From Paenisporosarcina antarctica (lineage in GTDB: Bacteria > Bacillota > Bacilli > Bacillales_A > Planococcaceae): a stretch of DNA of 64,000 nucleotides. The DNA lies in assembly GCF_004367585.1 (NCBI RefSeq), contig NZ_CP038015.1, positions 2,858,001-2,922,000 of the forward strand. The letters are read 5' to 3'. Shown here piece by piece: positions 53,013 through 61,290 of the stretch (positions within the stretch are counted from its first letter, which is position 1; each line of letters opens with the position of its first letter). The translations under genes and the position numbers were made by a program. Below the pieces are notes generated by a model, which saw only the letters and a list, made by a program, of their open reading frames with translations, searched no databases and was not told the origin of the DNA.

Positions 53013-53441
53013 GCGTAAGTATTTAAAAATTAGTTGCATTAACACTTCTGCAAATACCAAGCCCATGGCGATCGCACCAGATGTCATAAATGCTCTAGAA
53101 GCGAATGAAATAGCTGTTAAATAGTCGTTTTCAACAACATTACGCATCGCATTGTAAGCAAGACCTCCTGGAACTAATAAAATAATGCCCGGTACACTGA
53201 ATAAAATCATAGGCATTTTAAAGCGCTTCGATAAAATATGAGCAGCTAATGCCACTACAAATGCACCTGCAAAAGACGCTTGAACGGAGTCGCCTGTAAG
53301 GATTGAATAGCCACTATAAATCATCCACCCACTCATCCCAACCACTCCACATGCTAGTAGCTTTTTTCTAGGCGCATTAAATATAATGGCAAATGATATG
53401 GCGATGATTAAACTTAAAAATGCTTGTATTATCCAAGTCAT
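52983..53441 (-). CDS. Threonine/serine exporter, small subunit (ThrE_2/DUF3815)
   Basis: A 152-residue membrane protein with four TM helices. Together with the upstream large subunit it rebuilds the two halves of the single-chain ThrE exporter (split as in YjjB/YjjP). The pattern VPGIILLVPGGLAYNAMRN, with NDYLTAISFASRAF after it, is typical of this half. Start at ATG 53441 behind AGGAGGTG, 16 bp after the large-subunit stop. Export of Thr/Ser or a related acid is inferred from the family. Confidence 0.85.
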   Translation of the reverse strand: MTWIIQAFLSLIIAISFAIIFNAPRKKLLACGVVGMSGWMIYSGYSILTGDSVQASFAGAFVVALAAHILSKRFKMPMILFSVPGIILLVPGGLAYNAMRNVVENDYLTAISFASRAFMTSGAIAMGLVFAEVLMQLIFKYLRKKETTSHNA

Positions 53442-53457
53442 GTGACAATGACACCTC

Positions 53458-54204
53458 CTAAAATGATAATACGAGTGCAACACCTGCACCAATTGCAAAA
53501 GCCGTTAATAAAGCTTCTGCCCCTTTTGAAACGCCAGAAGTAAAATGACCTGCCATGAGGTCACGAACAGCATTCGTAATAAGTAATCCTGGAACTAATG
53601 GCATAACTCCACTAATAATGATGATATTTAAGTCTGCACCTAAGTTTAATAGGATGGCCAGAAAAGCGACAATTCCAACAAAGGCAGCCGCAAGAAATTC
53701 CGCGAAAAATTTAACGCGCGTTATGTCGTGAATGAATGTAGCAACCACAAAACCGATGCCTCCAGCTATCGTCGCTGCTGGAACATCCCACCAACTACCT
53801 TCGAATAAAATAAGAAAACTTCCGCTTGCTATAGCAGCGGCAATAATTTGCAAGAAAAAAGGGAACATTAAGTTAGCACTTGCTACTTTTTGTAATTCTT
53901 CATACGCTTCTTCTATAGTAAGTTCGTTTGTAGTTAGTTTTCTTGATACTTGATTTACTAGTGCGACTTTTTCTAAATCTGTCACGCGATGACGAATGGC
54001 CATCAAGCGTGTAGACCCATCTCTTCCAAGTGAAAACATAATACCTGTAGGTGTGATAAAGCTTTGCGTGCCAATTAGGCCTTGGGAAATTGCCATGCGT
54101 GTCATGGTATCTTCAACACGATATGTTTCCGCACCGCTTTCTATCATCAAACGACCCGCAAGTAGACAACAATCAATTGCCAAATCTTTCTTCTCATTTA
54201 GCAC
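53458..54204 (-). CDS. Threonine/serine exporter, large subunit (ThrE_1/DUF1212)
   Basis: A 248-residue protein. A cytoplasmic N-terminal domain (about 1-110) has the family start AGRLMIESGAETYRVEDTM, followed by TPTGIMFSL and five TM helices; GVMPLVPGLLITNAVRDLMAGHFTSG near residue 195 is the ThrE signature. I place the start at GTG 54204, about 11 bases from AAAGGAG; GTG at 54225 is also possible but overlaps that site. It forms an operon with the small subunit. Confidence 0.85.
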   Translation of the reverse strand: MLNEKKDLAIDCCLLAGRLMIESGAETYRVEDTMTRMAISQGLIGTQSFITPTGIMFSLGRDGSTRLMAIRHRVTDLEKVALVNQVSRKLTTNELTIEEAYEELQKVASANLMFPFFLQIIAAAIASGSFLILFEGSWWDVPAATIAGGIGFVVATFIHDITRVKFFAEFLAAAFVGIVAFLAILLNLGADLNIIIISGVMPLVPGLLITNAVRDLMAGHFTSGVSKGAEALLTAFAIGAGVALVLSF

Positions 54205-54225
54205 GTCTTTGCCCACTCCTTTCAC

Positions 54226-54552
54226 TTATCGTCTATGCACAATCTTAACGAAAAGCGACACAAAAGACAATCATTGTTGAAATTATTTGTGCCTTTAGAA
54301 TGGATATTAATCAAATGATCATAGACGTTGAATCCGGGTCTATCGTACTGATAATTTCAATTATTCATACAATATCCCCCTTTGAATGTACCTTATACCC
54401 TTAGTCCATGCGATTTTATCTGTTAATTCGTGCACCAGAAATGGACACCTGATTTTTAAGTGTAGGATTTACTCTGTTCTCGCTAACCATGTCGCACCTG
54501 GACTTTACAAAACTTATTATAGTAACTCTCTGGACATCATAATGAAGACTAT
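54226..54552. other. Gene-free stretch between the ThrE operon and the exported-protein gene
   Basis: AT-rich and without a supported frame or repeat. It should hold the promoter of the ThrE operon near 54226-54300 on the minus strand, but no convincing hexamers are seen. Confidence 0.5.
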
Positions 54553-54594
54553 AAAAAAGAAGGACCAGACCTCATACAGAGTCTGACCCTTTTC
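54553..54594 (-). terminator. Terminator of the GntR-ABC operon
   Basis: On the minus strand GGGTCAGACTC / GAGGTCTGGTCC, then TTCTTTTTT. Lies 9 bp after the last stop. Confidence 0.85.
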
Positions 54595-54602
54595 TAGCTA
54601 AC

Positions 54603-55829
54603 CTATTTCACTGACATCTGATATATAAATAACTCAAACTCTTCCATACTTTCTGGAGTGTTTTTTCTTACCACTTCACCCTCATAAAGCGTTTCACCTG
54701 TTTTCACATTAACTACAGCAACACTTGCTTTAGTTTTTAAATTTAAAATTTGGTTAATTGCGTATAGCTTACTTCCTTTCACGATTATAATTGGTGGTTC
54801 TTCATTACTACTTGCGTTTGATAGCTGTATTGTAAACTCACTTCCAGCTTGATTATTCTCTATACTTAAAGGAGTTACAACTAGTTTTTGCTCACTAAAT
54901 TCCGTGAAGTAAATCGTCGAACCATCAAAAAAACTAACTTGTTTGTCTTTCAGGTTCTCTGATAATTCAATTGTATTTATTTCTTTTGTTTTCAAATTAT
55001 AAGAAACTAATTTCTTACTTAATACATCTATTCTATCTGATTCTTCTTGTGGTATAAATTTGCTTTCAGTTTTTAAAAACACAAGATGTTCATTAGCTTG
55101 TTTAGGGTCTGTTTGGATTAATTGTGCATCGCTCTGTAACTCTTCTTGTGAATCAGGGATTGAAAAAATCACTTCATTACTAATTATTTTTCCATTAGAT
55201 ACATTAATAGTGTAAATATGTTTATCATTATAGTATTTATCATTCTCTCTAATCGTATTACTAGTAATCATTTTTAGTTCGTTATCAACCATCTGAACAT
55301 CTTCAACAAATATATGATCAACCACTGAGCTATCAGGAACTTTAATATTGTAAGAAGCCGTATTGCCATTATCTTTATCGAATATAGATATAGCAAACTT
55401 AAAATCGCTTGATTCTGATACGTTAAATTTATATTTGACGTCTGCATAGGCTAGGAACTGATCGTTCTCAAAAAACGAATCAATATTTTGACCTTTTCCT
55501 CTCATGAAATCGCGATACGTCTCCTGCATTTCCTTAATAAATGGCGACGGTTGTCCTATAAGCTGCTCTATAAGTGAACTACCCTCTCTATATTCAGAAC
55601 CGTCAGAGTTAATTTTTAAGTGAGTGTAAGTATAATTCAAAGAATTCCCTTCATAGTAGCCCCCTTCCAACACCAATGATTTTATTTCTTCAACGTTACC
55701 GCTCTGCTTCTTAATAACAAACGCTGGATATTGTGTTGCCGACATAGCTGAATTTACATAAAACGCTCCAATGCTAAGCACAATTACAGTTATAATTGCA
55801 GTAGACTTCCAATACTTTCTCATTTTCAC
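54603..55829 (-). CDS. Exported or membrane-anchored protein of unknown function, last gene of the GntR-ABC operon
   Basis: A 408-residue protein with one N-terminal hydrophobic segment (residues 10-30, TAIITVIVLSIGAFYVNSAMS), a signal peptide or anchor, and no other TM helix. The rest is beta-rich and hydrophilic, with short repeats of the type LVSYNLKTKEINTIEL and VAVVNVKTGETLYEGEVV that suggest a beta-propeller. I do not recognise a named family. It follows the permease by 7 bp and shares its transcript, so it may be an extracytoplasmic partner of the ABC transporter. ATG start at 55829; AGGGAGTG lies about 7 bases before it. Confidence 0.75.
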   Translation of the reverse strand: MKMRKYWKSTAIITVIVLSIGAFYVNSAMSATQYPAFVIKKQSGNVEEIKSLVLEGGYYEGNSLNYTYTHLKINSDGSEYREGSSLIEQLIGQPSPFIKEMQETYRDFMRGKGQNIDSFFENDQFLAYADVKYKFNVSESSDFKFAISIFDKDNGNTASYNIKVPDSSVVDHIFVEDVQMVDNELKMITSNTIRENDKYYNDKHIYTINVSNGKIISNEVIFSIPDSQEELQSDAQLIQTDPKQANEHLVFLKTESKFIPQEESDRIDVLSKKLVSYNLKTKEINTIELSENLKDKQVSFFDGSTIYFTEFSEQKLVVTPLSIENNQAGSEFTIQLSNASSNEEPPIIIVKGSKLYAINQILNLKTKASVAVVNVKTGETLYEGEVVRKNTPESMEEFELFIYQMSVK

Positions 55830-55836
55830 ACACTCC

Positions 55837-56670
55837 CTATACAGTTATCTTGTTCTTTAGTAAGAATCCACTCGTCCAAATGGACCCTGCGAGTACAATT
55901 ACACCCATTACAATCTGAAGAGCAAATAATTCTATTCGATAGAAATAACCATTTAGTATAAAGTCCTGCACAAGTAGGGGGGAAATAAATACAGTTACAG
56001 CAACTAAACTATATATACTCCCAATAAAAATCCCCTTCCACCTAAAGCTTCTTTCAAATAAAATTGCCGTAAACAGAATGGACACAACCATTATTCCTGC
56101 TCCGTAAATCACTATAATGTCAAAAATACTAGTTGGAATAAGTATGTTTAATTCAGGCATACCGCTAATAATCTCTTTGACATTCATATCTACTCGGAAT
56201 TCCTTTGGCACCATCCATTTCAGAACCGTTGTCTCTATTGGAATCAAAATAAGTTGAAATGCTACAAAACCAAATGTCAATAATAGGATATTTGTTATTT
56301 TAGCGTAAAAGATATTCAATCTCGATGTTGGTAGCATTAATAATCGGTAAATAAATGTATTTTTTCCGAACCAATCGCGATACCAAATTAAGAATATATA
56401 GAATCCTACGCCTGCTATACATAAAGCGATTGGACCAAGGAACCATACACTTCTTACTACCGATTGGAAACTCATTGGCCCGAAGCTTGATAAAAATTCA
56501 GCTTTTGGAATCAACTCTTCATATATTTTTTCATGGGCCATGTTTAGATACTTTTTCGACATCACAATTACTCCGACCATTTGGACAATTAGTGTGATGC
56601 CTAGTAGAACTGCAAACAGTTTTGCTGAACGATTGAATTCAAAATTCACTAGCTTTAAATAGTTTTTCAT
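55837..56670 (-). CDS. ABC transporter permease of the YtrC/YhcI style
   Basis: A 277-residue membrane protein with six TM helices (near 20-40, 75-97, 122-145, 180-205, 215-235 and 248-268) and a large first loop. It follows the ATPase with a 4-bp overlap, so the two are coupled. The sequence has no strong motif; the fold and context assign it as the membrane half of the transporter. Such GntR/ATPase/permease sets respond to wall-active peptides in Bacillus (YtrA regulon). The substrate is unknown. ATG start at 56670 within the ATPase stop, with GAGAGAGGTG-type site upstream. Confidence 0.82.
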   Translation of the reverse strand: MKNYLKLVNFEFNRSAKLFAVLLGITLIVQMVGVIVMSKKYLNMAHEKIYEELIPKAEFLSSFGPMSFQSVVRSVWFLGPIALCIAGVGFYIFLIWYRDWFGKNTFIYRLLMLPTSRLNIFYAKITNILLLTFGFVAFQLILIPIETTVLKWMVPKEFRVDMNVKEIISGMPELNILIPTSIFDIIVIYGAGIMVVSILFTAILFERSFRWKGIFIGSIYSLVAVTVFISPLLVQDFILNGYFYRIELFALQIVMGVIVLAGSIWTSGFLLKNKITV

Positions 56671-57356
56671 CTCTGGTACACCTCTCTCATGACATCTACC
56701 ACAGATTTCCCTTCGTTCTCACGAGCTTCTTCCGCGCTGAACTCCTTGATAACAATCCCTTCATCTAGCAAGACTACCTTATCAATTAAATGTTCAATAT
56801 CCCCTATTTCATGTGTCGTAATGATAACGCCTCTATTTTCAATTAAATGACTCGTAAACACTTTAGCGATTTCCTCCCGACTAAACATGTCAATTCCAGA
56901 AAAAGGTTCATCCATTAATACAAAATCAACATCCATAGCTAAGCCTAGCAATAAATTGACCTTCGCTGTATTTCCTTTTGATAAGGTAGATATTCTATCG
57001 GATACATTTAAATTAAAAAAGCCCAGTAGTTCCGTTGCTCGCTTCTGGTTCCAACATGTATAAAAGTCATTCATGAACTCCATTGCCTCAGATATTTTCA
57101 TGTGTGGGAGCATCGTTATTGCATCAGGAATGAAGGTGACTTTTTCAAACGTTTTTTTATTAAGGATTTCTCCATCTATTAAAATTTGTCCTTTGTTAAT
57201 TGGGGTAAGTGTCATAATGGCATTTAAAATGGTTGTCTTTCCAACTCCATTTATACCAATTAAACAGGTTATTTCACCTTTGTTAGCGGTAAACGACACA
57301 CCTTTTAATATCTTTTTCCGACCGAAATTCTTCGTAATATCTTTTACTTCAATCAT
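56667..57356 (-). CDS. ABC transporter ATP-binding protein (YtrB-like)
   Basis: A 229-residue ATPase. Walker A GINGVGKTT (about 33-41), Q-loop region near IPDAITMLPH, signature LSKGNTAKVNL (LSKGN in place of LSGGQ, a usual variant in this subfamily), Walker B DFVLMDEPFSGID and the switch His in ITTHEIGD. Starts at ATG 57356 with a 4-bp overlap of the GntR gene. With the following permease it makes the transporter of this operon. Confidence 0.9.
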   Translation of the reverse strand: MIEVKDITKNFGRKKILKGVSFTANKGEITCLIGINGVGKTTILNAIMTLTPINKGQILIDGEILNKKTFEKVTFIPDAITMLPHMKISEAMEFMNDFYTCWNQKRATELLGFFNLNVSDRISTLSKGNTAKVNLLLGLAMDVDFVLMDEPFSGIDMFSREEIAKVFTSHLIENRGVIITTHEIGDIEHLIDKVVLLDEGIVIKEFSAEEARENEGKSVVDVMREVYQR

Positions 57357-57742
57357 TTGTAAGCCCCCTTATCATCGTCAGTATCTGTGTACTTTGTTCG
57401 TACCAAATTCAATAATTCATCTACTGGAACATTAATAGATCGAACCGATGTTACAAAGGTATCCACCGCCTCAACTAACAACTCTTCTCTTACCATGCCT
57501 AGCACATTTTCATCAGATGTAATTTTGCTAGGATGATTCTTTTCTGTATGGATCAAGCCTTGTTCCTCCATTTCCTTATAAGCTCGTTGGGCAGTGTTAG
57601 GATTAATCTTAAGCATGTTTGCCAACTCTCGTCTTGATGGTATTTCTTTTCCAGGTACTAATTCCCCAATTGCTATCTGCTCCTTAAAATATCGAACAAC
57701 TTGTAAATACACCGGATCGCGATTATTAAAATTCACATTCAT
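57353..57742 (-). CDS. GntR-family regulator, YtrA subfamily
   Basis: A 129-residue transcription factor. The winged helix-turn-helix (about 10-75, with EIPSRRELANMLKINPNTAQRAYKEMEEQGLI) is followed by a short C-terminal helical tail, the layout of the YtrA subfamily, which has no large ligand domain. First gene of the operon, directly in front of the ABC genes it probably represses. The inverted repeat over its promoter is the likely operator. ATG start at 57742. The inducing signal is not visible. Confidence 0.9.
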   Translation of the reverse strand: MNVNFNNRDPVYLQVVRYFKEQIAIGELVPGKEIPSRRELANMLKINPNTAQRAYKEMEEQGLIHTEKNHPSKITSDENVLGMVREELLVEAVDTFVTSVRSINVPVDELLNLVRTKYTDTDDDKGAYK

Positions 57743-57824
57743 TGATACAACTCCTATACGTCATTGCATGTGTACCACTTGATTTATTTTAAGTGTATGT
57801 ATTAAGTGGTTCATACAGTTTATA

Positions 57825-57858
57825 AGTGTATTGTATGGTTAATACACTTGGTTGTCAA
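57825..57858 (-). promoter_or_regulatory. Promoter of the GntR-ABC operon covered by an inverted-repeat operator
   Basis: On the minus strand TTGACA (57858-57853), 17 bp, TACAAT (57835-57830), an excellent sigma-A promoter. AAGTGTATT / AATACACTT (57824-57849) is a perfect 9-bp inverted repeat that covers the spacer and -10. The core AGTGTA-12-TACACT resembles the AGTGTA...TACACT operator I recall for YtrA. Confidence 0.82.
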
Positions 57859-57946
57859 CCTTGTTTTTAGGAAAATTTTTCTATCTCGAAGTGTTTTAGA
57901 TTTCGGTGCATTACCTCTACCATAATCAGGCTGGCTAAAACACCTT

Positions 57947-57982
57947 AGAAAAACAGGGTAAAGTAACACTCGGTCCTTTAAG
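57947..57982. repeat. Direct repeat, copy 1
   Basis: AGAAAAACAGGGTAAAGTAA then CACTCGGTCCTTTAAG. It recurs at 58468-58504 with two base changes and one extra T. The two copies bracket the GC-rich element. Confidence 0.9.
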
Positions 57983-58039
57983 AGAGCAAATGATTTAAGT
58001 ATCAGTTTAGAAAATAAGACAGCCTTCTATCTAAATCTA

Positions 58040-58164
58040 GTGATTTCCGTTACAGGTGGACGCATTCCGCGGGCGGTCCAGTGAGCCTCCTCGTCGCAAG
58101 CGACTGTGGGGTCTCACTGGACACGCTTTCTCCGCAGGAGTCGCCACCTTTCACTTCAATCATT
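58040..58164. repeat. GC-rich dispersed palindromic element, solo copy
   Basis: TGATTTCCGTTACAGGTGGA, CGCATTCCGCGGGCGG, GTGAGCCTCCTCGTCGCAAG, ending CAGGAGTCGCCACCTTTCAC. Inner arms CCAGTGAG / CTCACTGG form a stem. Confidence 0.9.
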
Positions 58165-58930
58165 CACTTGATTAAAATATCCGTGATCATATATAGTTTT
58201 ATAAAAAAAGATCGTCCATTCTTTTAAAATGAAAATACTCATACCTAGGTTAAATAGAATTTCTAAACAAGAATGTATCACTGAACAAATATCACTTTCT
58301 CTGAGAGGAAACCTACGTCTCTAAAAGAAAATTACGACTCACATTAATCGGGTTAACGAGAGTCAATCAAAGAAATTTTGTTTTATCATGTAATTCTTCA
58401 TATACTAAAAAACACAATAAACACAAGGTTCTTGGCACTCTATAGTCATATTCTTTCTTATATTGCAAGAAAAACAGGGCAAAGTAACGCTCGGTCCTTT
58501 TAAGCAATTAATTGCAGTATTTGTAGAAAATGTTTTTCCAACCTGTATTAAATTCGGTTTCCGGTTCGCTTTGGGTCGTAAACCTACCTACTGATCATAA
58601 CTTCAAGAATAAGATCGGATTAAAGCCGTGCCCCGGAAAGCAGCCGCATGGAGCAGTAAACAACTTTGTTTGGATTTTATTGCTAGATTTTTTATTTTGA
58701 AATTGATTCACTCACTTTCTAATTTTTTTAATAAGTACAAGATTCACTCCGTAACTAGGAGAGTACCTTGTATCAAATTGCATTACCTTTAGAAAAAAAT
58801 CCCAATACTTAAATATAGGATTTTCGTCTTTCTACTGTGTTTTAACTTGTAAAGCGTATATAATTAGCCACACTAAGTCTGATAATAATGACATTAAAAC
58901 GGAAATTTATTTGTTAATAAGGAGAGAATC
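58165..58930. other. Gene-free stretch before ade
   Basis: No supported gene. It holds the second 37-bp direct repeat (58468-58504), and a worn fragment at about 58556-58660 that combines TTTCCGGTTCGCTTTGG, resembling the 40-kb element, with GCCCCGGAAAGC. No purine riboswitch consensus is seen in front of ade. Confidence 0.6.
58468..58504. repeat. Direct repeat, copy 2
   Basis: AGAAAAACAGGGCAAAGTAA then CGCTCGGTCCTTTTAAG, partner of 57947. Confidence 0.9.
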
Positions 58931-58932
58931 AA

Positions 58933-60684
58933 ATGGTTTCTACAATAGAAAAACTCAAAAAACGAATTGCGGTATCTCAGAAGAAACAACCAGCAGACTT
59001 CATTTTGCGTAACGCATGTGTGGCTGACGTCTTTTCATTAGCTTGGACGAATGCAGATGTAGTAATCGCAGATGGTATGATTGTCGCGATTGATACCAAA
59101 GGTTCATTTAAAGCAGTAAATGAGATGGATGCAAAAGGTCGCTACGTCGTTCCAGGTTTAATTGATGGTCACATCCATATCGAATCGTCAATGTTAACGC
59201 CATCTGCTTTCGGAGATGTATTACTTCCTCATGGGGTAACCACAGTTGTGACCGACCCTCACGAAATCGCTAATGTGGCTGGTATTGAAGGAATACAATT
59301 CATGCTAAAAGATGCAGAAAAAAGTCCAATGGATATTTATGTGATGCTTCCTTCTAGTGTACCTTCGACGTCATTTGAAAACGCTGGTGCAAAGCTTGAA
59401 GCTTCTGATTTAATGCCTCTTCTCTCCCACCCTCGAGTTCTTGGACTGGCGGAAGTAATGGATTATCCATCTGTTCTAAGTGGAGATGACGCGATGCTTG
59501 CAAAACTTGCAATGACGCAAGACGCTAACTTACGAATCGATGGTCATGGGGCTGGTTTACAAAGTGAAGAAATACGTGGATATCGAGCAGCTGGCATTCA
59601 AACCGATCATGAATGTGTGACGGTTGATGAAGCACGAGATCGTATCGCTCAGGGCATGTATGTATTAATACGTGAAGGTTCGGCTGCCAAGAATTTAAAG
59701 GATTTACTGCCTGCTGTTACTCCACATAACGCGCGAAGGTTCTTATTTTGTACAGATGATAAACATTTAGACGAATTAGTTTGTGAAGGAAGCATAGATC
59801 ATGCGATTCGACTGGCAATAGCTGAAGGAATGCAACCTCTGCAAGCAATTCAATTGGCAACTTTAAATGCCGCTGAATGTTACGGATTGTCTAATAAAGG
59901 GGCACTCGCAGCAGGTTTTCAAGCTGACTTTATCATTCTCGATCATCTTGAATCTTTTGATGTGTCTGCCGTATGGAAAAACGGTGTGAAAGTGGCTGAG
60001 CATGGTGTCATGGTAAACGCTCTAACCGTTCAAGTGGTCTGTTCAGATCGTATTAGCCAATCAGTTCACTTACCATCATTAGCTAGAGTAGACTTGGCAA
60101 TTCCCTTTCTTAAAGGGACAAAAGCAAATATCATCGAAATCATTCCAAACCAACTTGTAACGAATAAATTGGTTGAACAAGTCGATGTAAAGAATGGACT
60201 ATTCGTTCCAAATATTGAGCTAGATCAGCTAAAATTAGCCGTGATTGAAAGACATCATCAAAAACACACGATAGGTTTAGGTATTGTAAAAGGATTCGGG
60301 TTACAAAGTGGTGCGGTTGCAACGACCATTGCACATGATTCACATAATGCAATTGTTCTCGGTACGAATGATACCGATATGATAATTGCCATACAAGCTC
60401 TACAAGATATGCAAGGAGGATTAGTCGTTGTTAACGAGGGTCAAATTCTGGCTGCAGTCGCTTTACCAGTCGCTGGACTGATGACGCAAGCACCCTTAGA
60501 TATTGCGATTCAGTCTCTAGCTAAGTTGCATGAAGCATTGCATACCATTCATCCAACGAACGATTTTCATTTATTCCTTACCTTATCATTTCTCAGTCTA
60601 CCAGTGATTCCTTCTCTTAAATTAACCGATACTGGATTGTTTGATGTGACAACATTTGAGCATATTTCGATAGAATCGGATTGA
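58933..60684 (+). CDS. ade: Adenine deaminase
   Basis: A metal-dependent amidohydrolase that converts adenine to hypoxanthine and ammonia for purine salvage. The 583 residues match the bacterial Ade length. The metal motif PGLIDGHIHIESS carries H80 and H82. Downstream are the typical DPHEIANVAG (about 112-121), DGHGAGL and the FCTDDKHLDEL segment (about 275) with the catalytic acidic pair, then the C-terminal adenine-deaminase domain. ATG start with AAGGAGAG. It stands alone. Confidence 0.95.
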   Translation: MVSTIEKLKKRIAVSQKKQPADFILRNACVADVFSLAWTNADVVIADGMIVAIDTKGSFKAVNEMDAKGRYVVPGLIDGHIHIESSMLTPSAFGDVLLPHGVTTVVTDPHEIANVAGIEGIQFMLKDAEKSPMDIYVMLPSSVPSTSFENAGAKLEASDLMPLLSHPRVLGLAEVMDYPSVLSGDDAMLAKLAMTQDANLRIDGHGAGLQSEEIRGYRAAGIQTDHECVTVDEARDRIAQGMYVLIREGSAAKNLKDLLPAVTPHNARRFLFCTDDKHLDELVCEGSIDHAIRLAIAEGMQPLQAIQLATLNAAECYGLSNKGALAAGFQADFIILDHLESFDVSAVWKNGVKVAEHGVMVNALTVQVVCSDRISQSVHLPSLARVDLAIPFLKGTKANIIEIIPNQLVTNKLVEQVDVKNGLFVPNIELDQLKLAVIERHHQKHTIGLGIVKGFGLQSGAVATTIAHDSHNAIVLGTNDTDMIIAIQALQDMQGGLVVVNEGQILAAVALPVAGLMTQAPLDIAIQSLAKLHEALHTIHPTNDFHLFLTLSFLSLPVIPSLKLTDTGLFDVTTFEHISIESD

Positions 60685-60699
60685 TATAGGGATTTTCTA

Positions 60700-60860
60700 T
60701 ACTGTATCACTTAGGTTTACGAGCTGAACAAAACAGCGGCGGGTTTCGTCCGTCGCTCGTTCCCAACTTAGACGCAAATATGATTTGGGTTTGAGTGGAT
60801 GAAAGTGATTACTAGATAAAGAAGACCGAAGATACATTTTCGGCCTTTTTTTAATTTCGT
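60700..60860. repeat. Worn copy of the 40-kb inverted-repeat element, ending in a terminator
   Basis: GCGGCGGGTTTCGTCCGTCG, TTGGGTTTGAGTGGATGAAA and GAAGACCGAAGATACATTTT run in the order of GCCGCGGGTGTGCATCCGTC, TTTGGTTTACGAGAG and GCTGCCGAAGATGCAATTTC in the arm at 39994. The last hairpin now faces seven T. Confidence 0.65.
60828..60854 (+). terminator. Probable terminator of ade
   Basis: CCGAA / TTCGG core stem followed by CC and seven T, about 145 bp after the stop. It lies at the end of the worn repeat copy. Confidence 0.6.
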
Positions 60861-60954
60861 CAGGAGAATTTATCACTGTAACGAACCTAAATATAGAAAA
60901 AGACACAACGAAAGTAAAGTGTGACTCTTACTTTGAATAATTTCTACTTGATTT

Positions 60955-61115
60955 GATTGATTATTTGTCTTATTAGGGCTTCTTCTGCTTTGATTGGTGC
61001 AACTATTCATCTTATTGGGGCAACTATTGCTTTGATTAATGCAACAATTTATCTTATTGGGGCAACTTTCGGTGTTATTGGGGCAACTAACCAATTATCT
61101 CCTAATTATCGTAAG
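60955..61115 (+). repeat. 21-bp phased array, family B, copy 2
   Basis: GCTTC/GCAAC at 60978, 60999, 61020, 61041, 61062 and 61083, exactly 21 bp apart, ending GCAACTAACCAATTATCTCC and TAATTAT. Unit interiors (CATCTTATTGGG, GCTTTGATTAAT) differ from copy 1, but the phase and the end are kept. Confidence 0.92.
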
Positions 61116-61242
61116 TTAAATCTCTAAAAACAAACATGTTACTAGTCTTCAATTCACTCCTACAATTAAAGCTATCACGGTTCTTAGTTTACAACAGCCG
61201 CTCCAAAATTGGTGCAAGCTCTACTAATATCGGTACTTTACC

Positions 61243-61290
61243 AAAAAAGCAGGCCACTAGGCGATTCGCTAAGTGGTCTGCCTTCTTTTT
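61243..61290 (-). terminator. Terminator of the beta-propeller gene
   Basis: AGCAGGCCACTAGGCG / CGCTAAGTGGTCTGCC stem with a T-run on the minus strand. It overlaps the gene end. Confidence 0.88.

Noticed and set aside
58780-58932. Purine riboswitch before ade
   Set aside because: None of the conserved loop and junction bases are present in the leader.
60873-61094. A minus-strand frame with Ser-Cys-Pro-Asn heptads as a Cys-rich peptide
   Set aside because: It is produced by the family B array and has no ribosome site or conserved start.
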